From positions 1,240,001-1,304,000 of the forward strand of contig NZ_CP013444.1 in the NCBI RefSeq assembly GCF_001718835.1: 64,000 nt of DNA, written 5' to 3'. The DNA is from Burkholderia cepacia. Lineage in GTDB: Bacteria; Pseudomonadota; Gammaproteobacteria; Burkholderiales; Burkholderiaceae. A model generated the notes under the pieces. The model was given only the letters and a program-made list of their open reading frames with translations. It was not told the DNA's origin and did no database searches. Positions 15,702 through 22,751 of this stretch are shown one piece after another. Numbering within the stretch: position 1 is the first letter of the stretch; every line of letters starts with the position of its first letter. The position numbers and the translations under genes are program-made.

Positions 15702-16576
15702 AGAACTTTGCAACGATGATGGGCGGCCTGCTGCTGAGCGTGCCGCTGATGGCGGCCGCGCAGGACGACGTGATCGCGAACGGGCCCCAAGCGTCGGTCA
15801 CGCAGTCGGACATTGCCGCGCTGCTGAAGGCGGCGGGCGACGAAGGGCGCGAGCGTCTCGCGGCCGATCCCGCGGCGCTCGACCAGGTCGTGCGTTCGAC
15901 GCTCGCGCAGAAGGCCGTGCTGGCCGAGGCGAAATCGAAGGGCTGGGACAAGCAGGCGCAGGTGCAGGCGGCCGTCGAACAGGCGCAGCGCGAGATCGTC
16001 GTGCGCAGCTACCTGGCGTCGGCGAATGCGCCGCCGGCCGACTATCCGTCGGATGCGGAACTGCAGTCCGCGTATGACAGGAACCGCGCCGCGTTCACCG
16101 CGCCGCGCGCGCTGCACGTCGCGCAGATCTACGTCGCCGTCGCGCCCGACGCGGACGCGGCGACCGTCGACAAGGCGCGCAAGCAGGCGGCCGATCTCGC
16201 GAACCGCGCGCGCGGCGGCGATTTCGCGGCGCTCGCGAAGGCGAATTCGCAGGACAAGGCGAGCGCCGCGAACGGCGGCGATCTCGGGTTCGTGCCCGAG
16301 ACGATGCTGCTGCCCGCGGTGCGCCAGGCGGCCGACGCGCTGAAGCCGGGCCAGGTCTCCGCGCCGATCCAGACGCCGGCCGGTTTTCACGTCGTGAAGC
16401 TGATCGACGTACGCGCGGCCGCACCGCGCCCGCTCGCCGACGTGAAGGAGCAACTGCGCGCGATGCTGCGCGCGCAGCGCACGCAGCAGAATGCGCAGGC
16501 GTATCTCGCGAAGCTCGCCGCGAACGCACCGATCAACGAAGACGCGCTGAAGAAAGCGCTCGCGTCTGCCCGGTAG
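15698..16576 (+). CDS. PpiC/SurA-type periplasmic peptidyl-prolyl isomerase
   Basis: This 292-residue protein starts at GTG 15698, overlapping the previous stop. It has a signal peptide (FATMMGGLLLSVPLMAAAQ), a SurA-like N-terminal helical region (IAALLKAAGDEGRERL), and a parvulin domain at about residues 130-235. The domain carries the motifs ALHVAQIYVAV, FAALAKANSQDKASAANGGDLGFV and PIQTPAGFHVVKLIDVRAA. It likely assists folding of the exported or outer-membrane products of this cluster. From memory, a PpiC-type gene (PA0699) occurs at the same place in the Pseudomonas aeruginosa pdt locus. Confidence 0.85.
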   Translation: MKNFATMMGGLLLSVPLMAAAQDDVIANGPQASVTQSDIAALLKAAGDEGRERLAADPAALDQVVRSTLAQKAVLAEAKSKGWDKQAQVQAAVEQAQREIVVRSYLASANAPPADYPSDAELQSAYDRNRAAFTAPRALHVAQIYVAVAPDADAATVDKARKQAADLANRARGGDFAALAKANSQDKASAANGGDLGFVPETMLLPAVRQAADALKPGQVSAPIQTPAGFHVVKLIDVRAAAPRPLADVKEQLRAMLRAQRTQQNAQAYLAKLAANAPINEDALKKALASAR

Positions 16577-16584
16577 GCACGCTC

Positions 16585-17376
16585 ATGACCGTCACCCGTT
16601 CCGCGCAGAAACCGGCCGCGCCCGAGCCGCGCAGCCCGGCGCCCGCGCGCCCCGTTGCCGCCAACGCATGGCCCGGCGCGCCGGGCGTGCTGCCGTCGCA
16701 CTGCCCGCTCTGTTTCGGCACGCTCGAGCCGATGCCCGGCATGCCGGGCCGCGCGCGGCACCGGAGCGCGCGGTGCTCCGCGCAGTGCGTGCTCACGACG
16801 CGCCAGTACCAGCCGGACGAGGTGGCGGTGCACGGCGGCCGCGACGCGCGGGTGGCGGCGCGTCATCGCGAGCGCTTCGTAGCGGACTGGGCGCGTCATT
16901 ACGCGCTGATGCGGCGCGCGTGGCCCGCGCTCACGATCGGGCGCTTCACGGCGGTGCTGGCCTGCGCGGACGTGCAGGACCTGTGGTCGTACCCGTCGCT
17001 GCGCGACGACGATCTGGCGGCCGTGCTGCTCGTGCTGGCCGGGTTCATGCGGACGCCGGGGGCGCACGAGCCGGCCGATGCGTCGGCCGGCGGTCCGGCA
17101 CGCTGGGTGCGATTCTGGTTCGACGCGAGCGTGCGCGACGTCGGCGATCTGTGGGCGGCCGGCGCCGATGCGCCGCGGTTCTTTCGCGTCGACTACCGGG
17201 AACCGCAGGCGACGCCGTATCCGACCGGCGCGCAGGTGCATGCGTGGCAGCCGGTCGACGGCATGCGCGACGCCTGGGCGCAGCAGCAGCGCGCACCCGT
17301 GCCGGCCGTCGAGCCGGCCGGGCGCGCGGCGTTTGCGCGCTTCGTCGCCCGCTCGCCGCGGCGCGACGCAATCTGA
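16585..17376 (+). CDS. hypothetical protein with N-terminal four-cysteine cluster
   Basis: This 263-residue protein has a disordered Ala/Pro-rich start and then C40-P-L-C43 and C64-S-A-Q-C68, spaced like a small zinc ribbon. After that comes a soluble region with many Trp/Arg residues (ADWARHYALMRRAWPALT, VRFWFDASVRDVGDLW). There is no signal peptide. The start ATG lies 8 bases after the PpiC stop. I do not recognise the family. Its place between foldase and protease genes suggests a role in the same export system, by position only. Confidence 0.5.
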   Translation: MTVTRSAQKPAAPEPRSPAPARPVAANAWPGAPGVLPSHCPLCFGTLEPMPGMPGRARHRSARCSAQCVLTTRQYQPDEVAVHGGRDARVAARHRERFVADWARHYALMRRAWPALTIGRFTAVLACADVQDLWSYPSLRDDDLAAVLLVLAGFMRTPGAHEPADASAGGPARWVRFWFDASVRDVGDLWAAGADAPRFFRVDYREPQATPYPTGAQVHAWQPVDGMRDAWAQQQRAPVPAVEPAGRAAFARFVARSPRRDAI

Positions 17377-17417
17377 CGACGGCCGCGACGAGGCCGCGCG
17401 CATCGAAGGAGGCGGAT

Positions 17418-17786
17418 ATGGGCGAATGGCGGAAGTGGAGCATGGCATGGGGGTGCGCGTTGCTGGCGGGCGCCGTCCATGCGCAGGCTGGTCGGCCGTC
17501 GGCGGCTGGCAGCCAGCCGGGTTCGGCGGCGAAGCCGGTCTGTGTCGATGCGGAAGTCGACGGCAAGCGTGCGCTGTCGTACGACTGCCTGAGCGCGCAG
17601 CTCGAGCCGAAGGCGACGCCGCACGCGGGTGCGTCGCAGACGGCCGCGGAAGGGCTCGCGACGGCGCCGTCGAACCGTCTCGGCACGTTCAACCTGTCGA
17701 CCGAGCGAAACCGGTTCGGCTCGAACTGGGGCCGGTCGGTGGCGCCGCAGCGGCCGGATGCGCCGGTCGCGGTGCCGCCGAAATGA
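17418..17786 (+). CDS. small secreted protein of unknown function
   Basis: This 122-residue protein has a strong ribosome site (gaaggaggcggat) before ATG 17418. It has a signal peptide (WSMAWGCALLAGAVHA) and a mature part with two Cys (VCVDAEVDGKRALSYDCLSAQ) that could form a disulfide. A Pro-rich tail ends APVAVPPK. I do not recognise it. It is conserved-looking in style (good codon use, signal peptide) and lies immediately before the HtrA gene, whose possible start overlaps its stop (ATGA at 17783). Confidence 0.55.
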   Translation: MGEWRKWSMAWGCALLAGAVHAQAGRPSAAGSQPGSAAKPVCVDAEVDGKRALSYDCLSAQLEPKATPHAGASQTAAEGLATAPSNRLGTFNLSTERNRFGSNWGRSVAPQRPDAPVAVPPK

Positions 17787-17821
17787 GCGAATGCGCGTCA
17801 TTCGCGCGTGAAACGACGAGG

Positions 17822-19255
17822 ATGATCATCGTGGAATCGGGTATTTGCAGTCGGGCGGGCGCGACGCTCGCGATGCTGGGCGCGATCGCGCTGACCGGCG
17901 CGGGCGATGCGGACGGATTGGCCGTCGCCGCCGAACGGCCGGCGCTCGCCGCGACGCCGGCGGCCCCGCCTCAGGCGGCCCCGCCGAACTTCACCGCGCT
18001 CGTCAAACGGTATGGCGCGGCGGTCGTCAACATCAGCGTCACGCGCGAAGTCACGCAGATGGGCATCCAGCTGCCGCCGGGCATTGCACCCGATCATCCG
18101 CTCGCGCCGTTTCTCGCGCGGCGCGTGATCGGCAACCGCGAGGAAGTGAGCCTCGGCTCCGGCTTCATCGTCAGTGCGGACGGCGTGATCCTGACCAACC
18201 GGCACGTGGTCGGCGACGCCGTCGCGATCGACGTGAAGCTCACCGACAAGCGGCAGTTCAAGGGGCGCGTGATCGGCAGCGATCCGCTGACCGATGTCGC
18301 GGTGGTCCGGATCGACGCGCACGACCTGCCGGTCGTCACCGGCGACCCGGCACGCACCGAGGTGGGCGACTGGGTGATGGCGATCGGTTCGCCGTACGGG
18401 TTCGCGAACACGGTCACGCAGGGTATCGTCAGTGCGAAATCGCGCTCGTTGCCCGGCGAGCGCGCGATTCCGTTCATCCAGACCGACGTGCCGATCAACC
18501 CCGGCAATTCGGGCGGCCCGCTGTTCGATCTCGGCGGCCGCGTGATCGCGATCAACTCGATGATTTTCTCGAAGACAGGCGGCTACCAGGGGCTCGCGTT
18601 CGCGATTCCGATCGACATCGCGCTCGACGTGAAGGATCAACTGCTGCGCACCGGCAAGGTCACGCGCGGCCGGCTCGGCGTGGCCGTGCAGGAGGTGAGC
18701 CAGGCGCTCGCGCGTTCGTTCGGCCTCGCGAGCCCGGACGGCGCGCTGATCACGATGGTCGAACCGGACGGCCCGGCCGCGCAGGCGGGCCTGCAACCGG
18801 GCGACGTCGTGCTTGCGGTCGACGGCAAGCCGGTCGCCGGATCGGCGGACCTGCTCGGCCCGGTCGCGCTCATGCGGCCCGGGCATCGCGCGGATCTGCT
18901 GGTGTGGCGCGCGGGGCAGGCGAGGCACCTGCACGCGACGGTGGGGGTGTTCGACAGCGGCGTCGCGTCGAACGGCGATGCGCAGGCGCTCGCGCGGTTC
19001 GGGCTCGCGTTGCGTGCGGCAACGGAGCAGGAGCGCCGGCGCGTCGGCGTCGGCCAGGCGCTCGTCGTCGAGCAGGCGAGCGGCCAGGCCGCGCGCGCGG
19101 GGTTGCAGGCCGGCGATATCGTGCTGTCGGTCAACGGCACGCCGGTCGCGAACATCGGCGCGCTGATCGGCGAACTGGACCGTGCGCGCGGCGCGATCGC
19201 GCTGCTCGTCCAGCGCGGCGGCACGCGTCTGTACGTGCCGGTCGATCCGGGCTGA
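17822..19255 (+). CDS. HtrA/DegP-type periplasmic serine protease with two PDZ domains
   Basis: This 477-residue protein has a trypsin-like catalytic triad at H128 (ILTNRHVVG), D158 (DPLTDVAVVRID) and S230 (NPGNSGGPLF). PDZ1 lies about residues 285-370 and PDZ2 about residues 385-477. An N-terminal hydrophobic segment (LAMLGAIALTGAG) acts as signal. Three starts are possible: ATG 17783 overlapping the previous stop, ATG 17822, or GTG 17831, which has the best-spaced gagg. The signal is kept in all three. It probably degrades or refolds misassembled exported proteins of the cluster. Confidence 0.85.
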   Translation: MIIVESGICSRAGATLAMLGAIALTGAGDADGLAVAAERPALAATPAAPPQAAPPNFTALVKRYGAAVVNISVTREVTQMGIQLPPGIAPDHPLAPFLARRVIGNREEVSLGSGFIVSADGVILTNRHVVGDAVAIDVKLTDKRQFKGRVIGSDPLTDVAVVRIDAHDLPVVTGDPARTEVGDWVMAIGSPYGFANTVTQGIVSAKSRSLPGERAIPFIQTDVPINPGNSGGPLFDLGGRVIAINSMIFSKTGGYQGLAFAIPIDIALDVKDQLLRTGKVTRGRLGVAVQEVSQALARSFGLASPDGALITMVEPDGPAAQAGLQPGDVVLAVDGKPVAGSADLLGPVALMRPGHRADLLVWRAGQARHLHATVGVFDSGVASNGDAQALARFGLALRAATEQERRRVGVGQALVVEQASGQAARAGLQAGDIVLSVNGTPVANIGALIGELDRARGAIALLVQRGGTRLYVPVDPG

Positions 19256-19316
19256 CGGCGGGAGCGGGACGATGGACGGGCGCGGCGCGCAAGCGGACAG
19301 GAAAACAGGAATCCTC

Positions 19317-19793
19317 ATGAAGCGAAACCAGGGGTATCGCGCGCGCGGCTGGGGCGCGGCGCTCGCCGTCGCATGGACGCTCGTCGCGAGCGCGCCGGCG
19401 CATGCACAGACCGCCGACGTACCGCAGGCCTGGATGCGCTACGGACAGCTCGCCGGGCAGCAGTTCCAGGCGTGGCTCGAAGCCGACGGCGACGCGGCCG
19501 ATCGGCTGCACCGCTATCTCGAGGTGCGCGTGCTGAACGCGAGCGCCGCCGCGCCGCCGCCCGCGATCGTCGTGCGCGCGTGGATCGGTCCGAACGGCGC
19601 CGTCACGCGTGTCGAGTTCGCGTCGCTCGGCGACCCGAACGCGGATGCCGCGTTGCGGCAGCTGCTGACCGCCGGGCCGCTGGCCGAGCCGCCGCCGCCC
19701 GACATGCGCCAGCCGCTGCGCGTGCGTTTGCGGTTGACGCCGAATCCCGACGCGCCGGTCGCGGCTTCCGGGGCAGCGGCGGCGGCTCCATGA
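19317..19793 (+). CDS. secreted TonB C-terminal-like protein
   Basis: This 158-residue protein has a signal peptide (WGAALAVAWTLVASAPAHA), a helix (AWMRYGQLAGQQFQAWLEAD) and a strand unit IVVRAWIGPNGAVTRVEFAS. It ends with LRVRLRLTPNPD, a layout like the C-terminal domain of TonB. It is a paralogue in design of the protein at 15243-15701, but carries its own signal peptide and so acts in the periplasm. The aggaatcct ribosome site precedes the ATG. It may modulate or replace the TonB tail, by inference. Confidence 0.55.
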   Translation: MKRNQGYRARGWGAALAVAWTLVASAPAHAQTADVPQAWMRYGQLAGQQFQAWLEADGDAADRLHRYLEVRVLNASAAAPPPAIVVRAWIGPNGAVTRVEFASLGDPNADAALRQLLTAGPLAEPPPPDMRQPLRVRLRLTPNPDAPVAASGAAAAAP

Positions 19794-19806
19794 CGGGCGT
19801 GGCGCG

Positions 19807-20007
19807 ATGACGGTCGTGCTGGTCCTGATCGTGCTGGCGATCGGCGTGCTGTTCGGATTCGCCGCGCATGTGGACGCGCTGACCGGCCGGATCGGCCGGC
19901 AGCCGGCGCGGGTGCAGTTCGAGCGCTTGCGCCGGGAGGTTGCTTTGCAGCGGGCGGCGCTGCGCCGACGCCCGGATAGTGCCGGTTGGTTTCGTAATAT
20001 GATATGA
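19807..20007 (+). CDS. small single-span membrane protein
   Basis: This 66-residue protein has one N-terminal helix (MTVVLVLIVLAIGVLFGFAA) followed by a basic cytoplasmic-type tail (QFERLRREVALQRAALRRRP). It begins 14 bases after the preceding gene and ends the Ton cluster. Family unknown. The size and anchor fit a minor stabilising subunit, but there is no direct evidence of function. Confidence 0.5.
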   Translation: MTVVLVLIVLAIGVLFGFAAHVDALTGRIGRQPARVQFERLRREVALQRAALRRRPDSAGWFRNMI

Positions 20008-20060
20008 GCTTGATCCGCTGGCCGGACTGTGGCGACCCTCACCCTTGAAAGGACCTGACC

Positions 20061-20540
20061 ATGGAACTCACTCGATTGGGCTCGCATGTCGCCCAATCCG
20101 GTTTCGCCGAACGGCAGAAGCACGCGCAGGCGCTGATGTACGGCATGGCCAACATCTCCGAGTATGTGTCCAGGGGCATCTGCTACGATGCCGCCGCCTT
20201 TGTCAGGTATCTGCTCCAGGGGCCTGCGTTCATCACGCCCAATATGCTGATCGACACGAACGCTCAGAATTGGCGACCGCGGTTCAATTTCGAGGCGGGC
20301 AATCAATGGGATGGGCGGGGAAGCATTCCCGCGGGAACCGCAATCGGCTTCTCCCGAAACGGCAATGTCTTTCATGCCGCGATAGCCATTGGAGGCAGCA
20401 GGATACGCGCGGTGAACGGCGGGCGCCTGGGGAACGGGTGGCTGGTTCCGGTGGACCTCGCGCGCGTGCTTGCCCCCGGCGACGACGGAACCTTCCTGTA
20501 TGACAGGACCAACATTCGGGTGCACCTGTCGCGCCTGTAA
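20061..20540 (+). CDS. putative cysteine hydrolase (NlpC/P60- or papain-like layout)
   Basis: This 159-residue protein starts at ATG 20061 after gaaaggacctgacc. It has Cys57 in YVSRGICYDAAAFVRYLL at a helix start, a His in GNVFHAAIAIGG at a strand start and an Asn in RAVNGGRLGNGW. That order (Cys, His, Asn) and spacing are those of papain-fold hydrolases such as NlpC/P60 or amidase-like effectors. It lacks a signal peptide. I cannot name the family. A cell-wall or transglutaminase-like activity is possible, as is a toxin effector. It stands alone between the Ton cluster and the adhesin locus. Confidence 0.5.
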   Translation: MELTRLGSHVAQSGFAERQKHAQALMYGMANISEYVSRGICYDAAAFVRYLLQGPAFITPNMLIDTNAQNWRPRFNFEAGNQWDGRGSIPAGTAIGFSRNGNVFHAAIAIGGSRIRAVNGGRLGNGWLVPVDLARVLAPGDDGTFLYDRTNIRVHLSRL

Positions 20541-21148
20541 ACGACCAGATGGCCGTGGTATCGCGGCTGAAGCTCAGCCCTTGGGCGTGAACGCGTGTTT
20601 GAACACGATCCCCATGGATGTCCGCGGTCCCGGACGCATCCGTAACGGACGACACGGAAGATCCGCGCGCGCATACGTCGGCGAAAACGGCCGCGCGTTA
20701 CACGGTTGAAACAATTCTCGATGCATCGCAGCAACGGCGCGCGCTGAATCGAATGCTCGTCGTCGCCCGTGAAGCCGCGCCGTTGCTGCGTTTCCTTGCC
20801 GCGCGCGGGACTGGGCGAATGGGTGCGTTCGCCTTGCGTTTCAGAACTGAAACAACGCAGCGGTCCGAACGTTTCATCACACCAACCATCGATCGCGCAG
20901 CCCCTTGTTCATTGCGCCGCTGCGTGATGGTCCGTTCCTTGCTCTCGTCTTCTGCGAACACACAAGCCGCACGGCCATACGGCCCGATGTCGGCAATGAA
21001 CAACTAACGCGCAGATCGGGGAAATCATGTCCAAGTACGCTACGGGTAGCCACGCGGCTGCTTTCACGCATTACCTCCCGGTACACGTCGACTGAGTCGC
21101 GCTCACGCGCACGCAGAAGATTCAATCAACGATGTGTTCGGGGGGAGT
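20541..21148. other. intergenic region upstream of the adhesin locus, with palindromes
   Basis: This 608-base gap has no convincing gene; short frames there have poor codon use and no ribosome sites. It holds a perfect 15-base inverted repeat, CGCAGCAACGGCGCG at 20727-20741 and its complement at 20776-20790 (34-base loop). It also has TGAAAC half-sites at 20707-20712 and, reversed, at 20871-20876, plus the palindrome listed separately. The region probably carries the promoter of the TPR-glycosyltransferase/adhesin transcript. Confidence 0.45.
20838..20853. promoter_or_regulatory. perfect palindrome GTTTCAG-AA-CTGAAAC
   Basis: Seven-base arms and a two-base centre give an operator-like site about 300 bases before the TPR-glycosyltransferase gene. 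Its right arm continues into the motif CTGAAACAACGC, shared with the region upstream of the two-partner secretion transporter (7281-7295). The binding protein is unknown. Confidence 0.4.
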
Positions 21149-22732
21149 ATGGAAGGCGGAAAAGAATTACATGCGCCATCTGTCACGCCGGCATGCATTG
21201 CCGATGTGTCGTCGGTTCGTGCCGGACCAGGGGGCTTCGCGCCGGGCGTGTCGACGCAAGCCGACGCGCTTGCGAATCGGGCGTGGCAACTTCTGAATGG
21301 CGGGGACTTCGAGCAAAGTGCCGCGTGCGCAAGGCAGGCCGTCTCCATTGACCCGGGCAGCGGCTTCGTGCGGCTGATTCTCGGCGTGGCATTGAACCGG
21401 GTCGGCCTACGACGCGAAGCGCTCGATGAACTCGCGTGGGCTGCCGTACTTGCGCCGCGTGATCCGCAGATTCGCTACAACCTCGCGGTCGCGTTGCACG
21501 AATCCGGGCAGCAGGCGCGCGCGATGGATGAATATCGCGCGTGCCTGGAACGAGATCCGGCTTGTGCCGACGCGTTATGGAATTACGGCGAGCTTCTGCG
21601 GCTCCGGGAGCATTTCGACGAGGCGCTCGATTGCTTTGACCGGCTGGTTCGTGTCGAGAGCGGATTGCGCGACAAGGCCGCACACCGGATGGCCGTGTGC
21701 TGCGCCCATCTCGGGCTGGACGATCGCGCACGGGCGTTGTTCGAGAAACAGATCTCCGAAGACGACGATCCGCTCACGCATTGGGAGTACGCGCATTTTC
21801 TGCTTGGCAGGGGCCGGTTCACGGAGGCGTGGCCACATTATGCGAGGCGTTTCGATGCGGGAGAGAGGATCGGCCTCAAGGGCATGCGCTTTCCGTACCC
21901 GTCGTGGTGCGGCCAGTTCGAAGCCGGATCGACATTGATTGTCTCCTGCGAGCAGGGCGCCGGCGACGAGATCCTGTTTGCCGCGTTTCTGCCTTCGCTG
22001 GTGCGCCGGGCAAGGTCTGCCGACATGCGCGTGGTGGTGGTATGCAGGCCCGCACTGGTGCGGTTGTTCCGCGAGAGTTTTCCGTCGGCACGCGTATTGG
22101 GGGGGATGGTCACGAAAGAGCCGGATCTTGGCGACATCGTTAAACAGTCCTTACGTATCTGGCACATCCCGATCGGCGATCTGCCGTTGTGGTTGGACAA
22201 GCCTGAGCCGGCAGCTTATCTGAAGCCTGCGCCGGAAGATCAGCGCGCCGCCCGGCGGTTGATTGCGTCGTCTCGCGCGGGCGATGGCTGCCGGCATATC
22301 GGCATCGCGTGGTCGGCCAATCCGCTCTCGAGCGCATCGAATCGGCGCGCACGCAATGTGCCGTCGGAGCAGCTGAACGCGTGGCTGAAGGACATTCGCG
22401 GCGTGCGCTTCTATTCGCTGATGCCCGCTGAACATGGCGCGGCTCTGGCCGGCGTGCCCGATTTGCACGTTACCGATCTTGCTTTCTTTTTGACCGACTT
22501 CAGCCGGACTGCGGCGGCGATGCAGTGTCTGGATGAAATCGTGTCGGTGTGCACATCGAGCGCCAATCTTTCGGGGGCGCTCGGACTGAAAACGCATGTG
22601 CTGTTGCAAAAGCATGCGGACTGGCGGTGGTGTGGGGATACCGGATGGTATCGCGACGTCGTGACATACAGGCAAGAGACGCGCGCGGACTGGGGAACCT
22701 GTCTGCAAGCGCTTTCCGCGAACTGGCGCTGA
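21149..22732 (+). CDS. TPR-glycosyltransferase-like protein (adhesin-associated)
   Basis: This 527-residue cytoplasmic protein has four or five tetratricopeptide repeats at about residues 45-215 (for example FVRLILGVALNRVGLRREALDE). A GT-B, heptosyltransferase-like domain fills the rest: LIVSCEQGAGDEILFAAFLPSL, HIGIAWSANP, then FSRTAAAMQCLDEIVSVCTS and ALGLKTHVLLQKHADWRW. Relatives usually read SVDT..AHLAGALG, whereas here it is SVCTSSANLSGALG, so the usual Asp and His are replaced. It ends 19 bases before the giant adhesin gene. A role in glycosylating the adhesin is inferred from this link. ATG 21149 follows a G-rich ribosome site; GTG 21134 is an alternative. Confidence 0.7.
   Translation: MEGGKELHAPSVTPACIADVSSVRAGPGGFAPGVSTQADALANRAWQLLNGGDFEQSAACARQAVSIDPGSGFVRLILGVALNRVGLRREALDELAWAAVLAPRDPQIRYNLAVALHESGQQARAMDEYRACLERDPACADALWNYGELLRLREHFDEALDCFDRLVRVESGLRDKAAHRMAVCCAHLGLDDRARALFEKQISEDDDPLTHWEYAHFLLGRGRFTEAWPHYARRFDAGERIGLKGMRFPYPSWCGQFEAGSTLIVSCEQGAGDEILFAAFLPSLVRRARSADMRVVVVCRPALVRLFRESFPSARVLGGMVTKEPDLGDIVKQSLRIWHIPIGDLPLWLDKPEPAAYLKPAPEDQRAARRLIASSRAGDGCRHIGIAWSANPLSSASNRRARNVPSEQLNAWLKDIRGVRFYSLMPAEHGAALAGVPDLHVTDLAFFLTDFSRTAAAMQCLDEIVSVCTSSANLSGALGLKTHVLLQKHADWRWCGDTGWYRDVVTYRQETRADWGTCLQALSANWR
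22099..22105. repeat. G7 homopolymer inside the TPR-glycosyltransferase gene
   Basis: Seven consecutive G bases lie in the coding sequence (codons for Leu-Gly-Gly-Met). A one-base slip here would truncate the glycosyltransferase, so this is a possible phase-variation site. Confidence 0.4.
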
Positions 22733-22739
22733 CAAATAC

Positions 22740-22748
22740 GGGGGGGGG
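22740..22748. repeat. G9 homopolymer at the adhesin ribosome-binding site
   Basis: Nine consecutive G bases lie between the stop of the TPR-glycosyltransferase gene and the adhesin ATG at 22752. They include the only possible Shine-Dalgarno sequence, three bases from the start. Length changes would alter translation initiation rather than frame. Confidence 0.55.
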
Positions 22749-22751
22749 AAC

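Noticed and set aside
20618..21007. Open frames of about 100-130 residues on both strands before the adhesin locus
   Set aside because: Poor codon use, no ribosome sites, and they overlap the inverted repeats and palindrome. They look like non-coding DNA.
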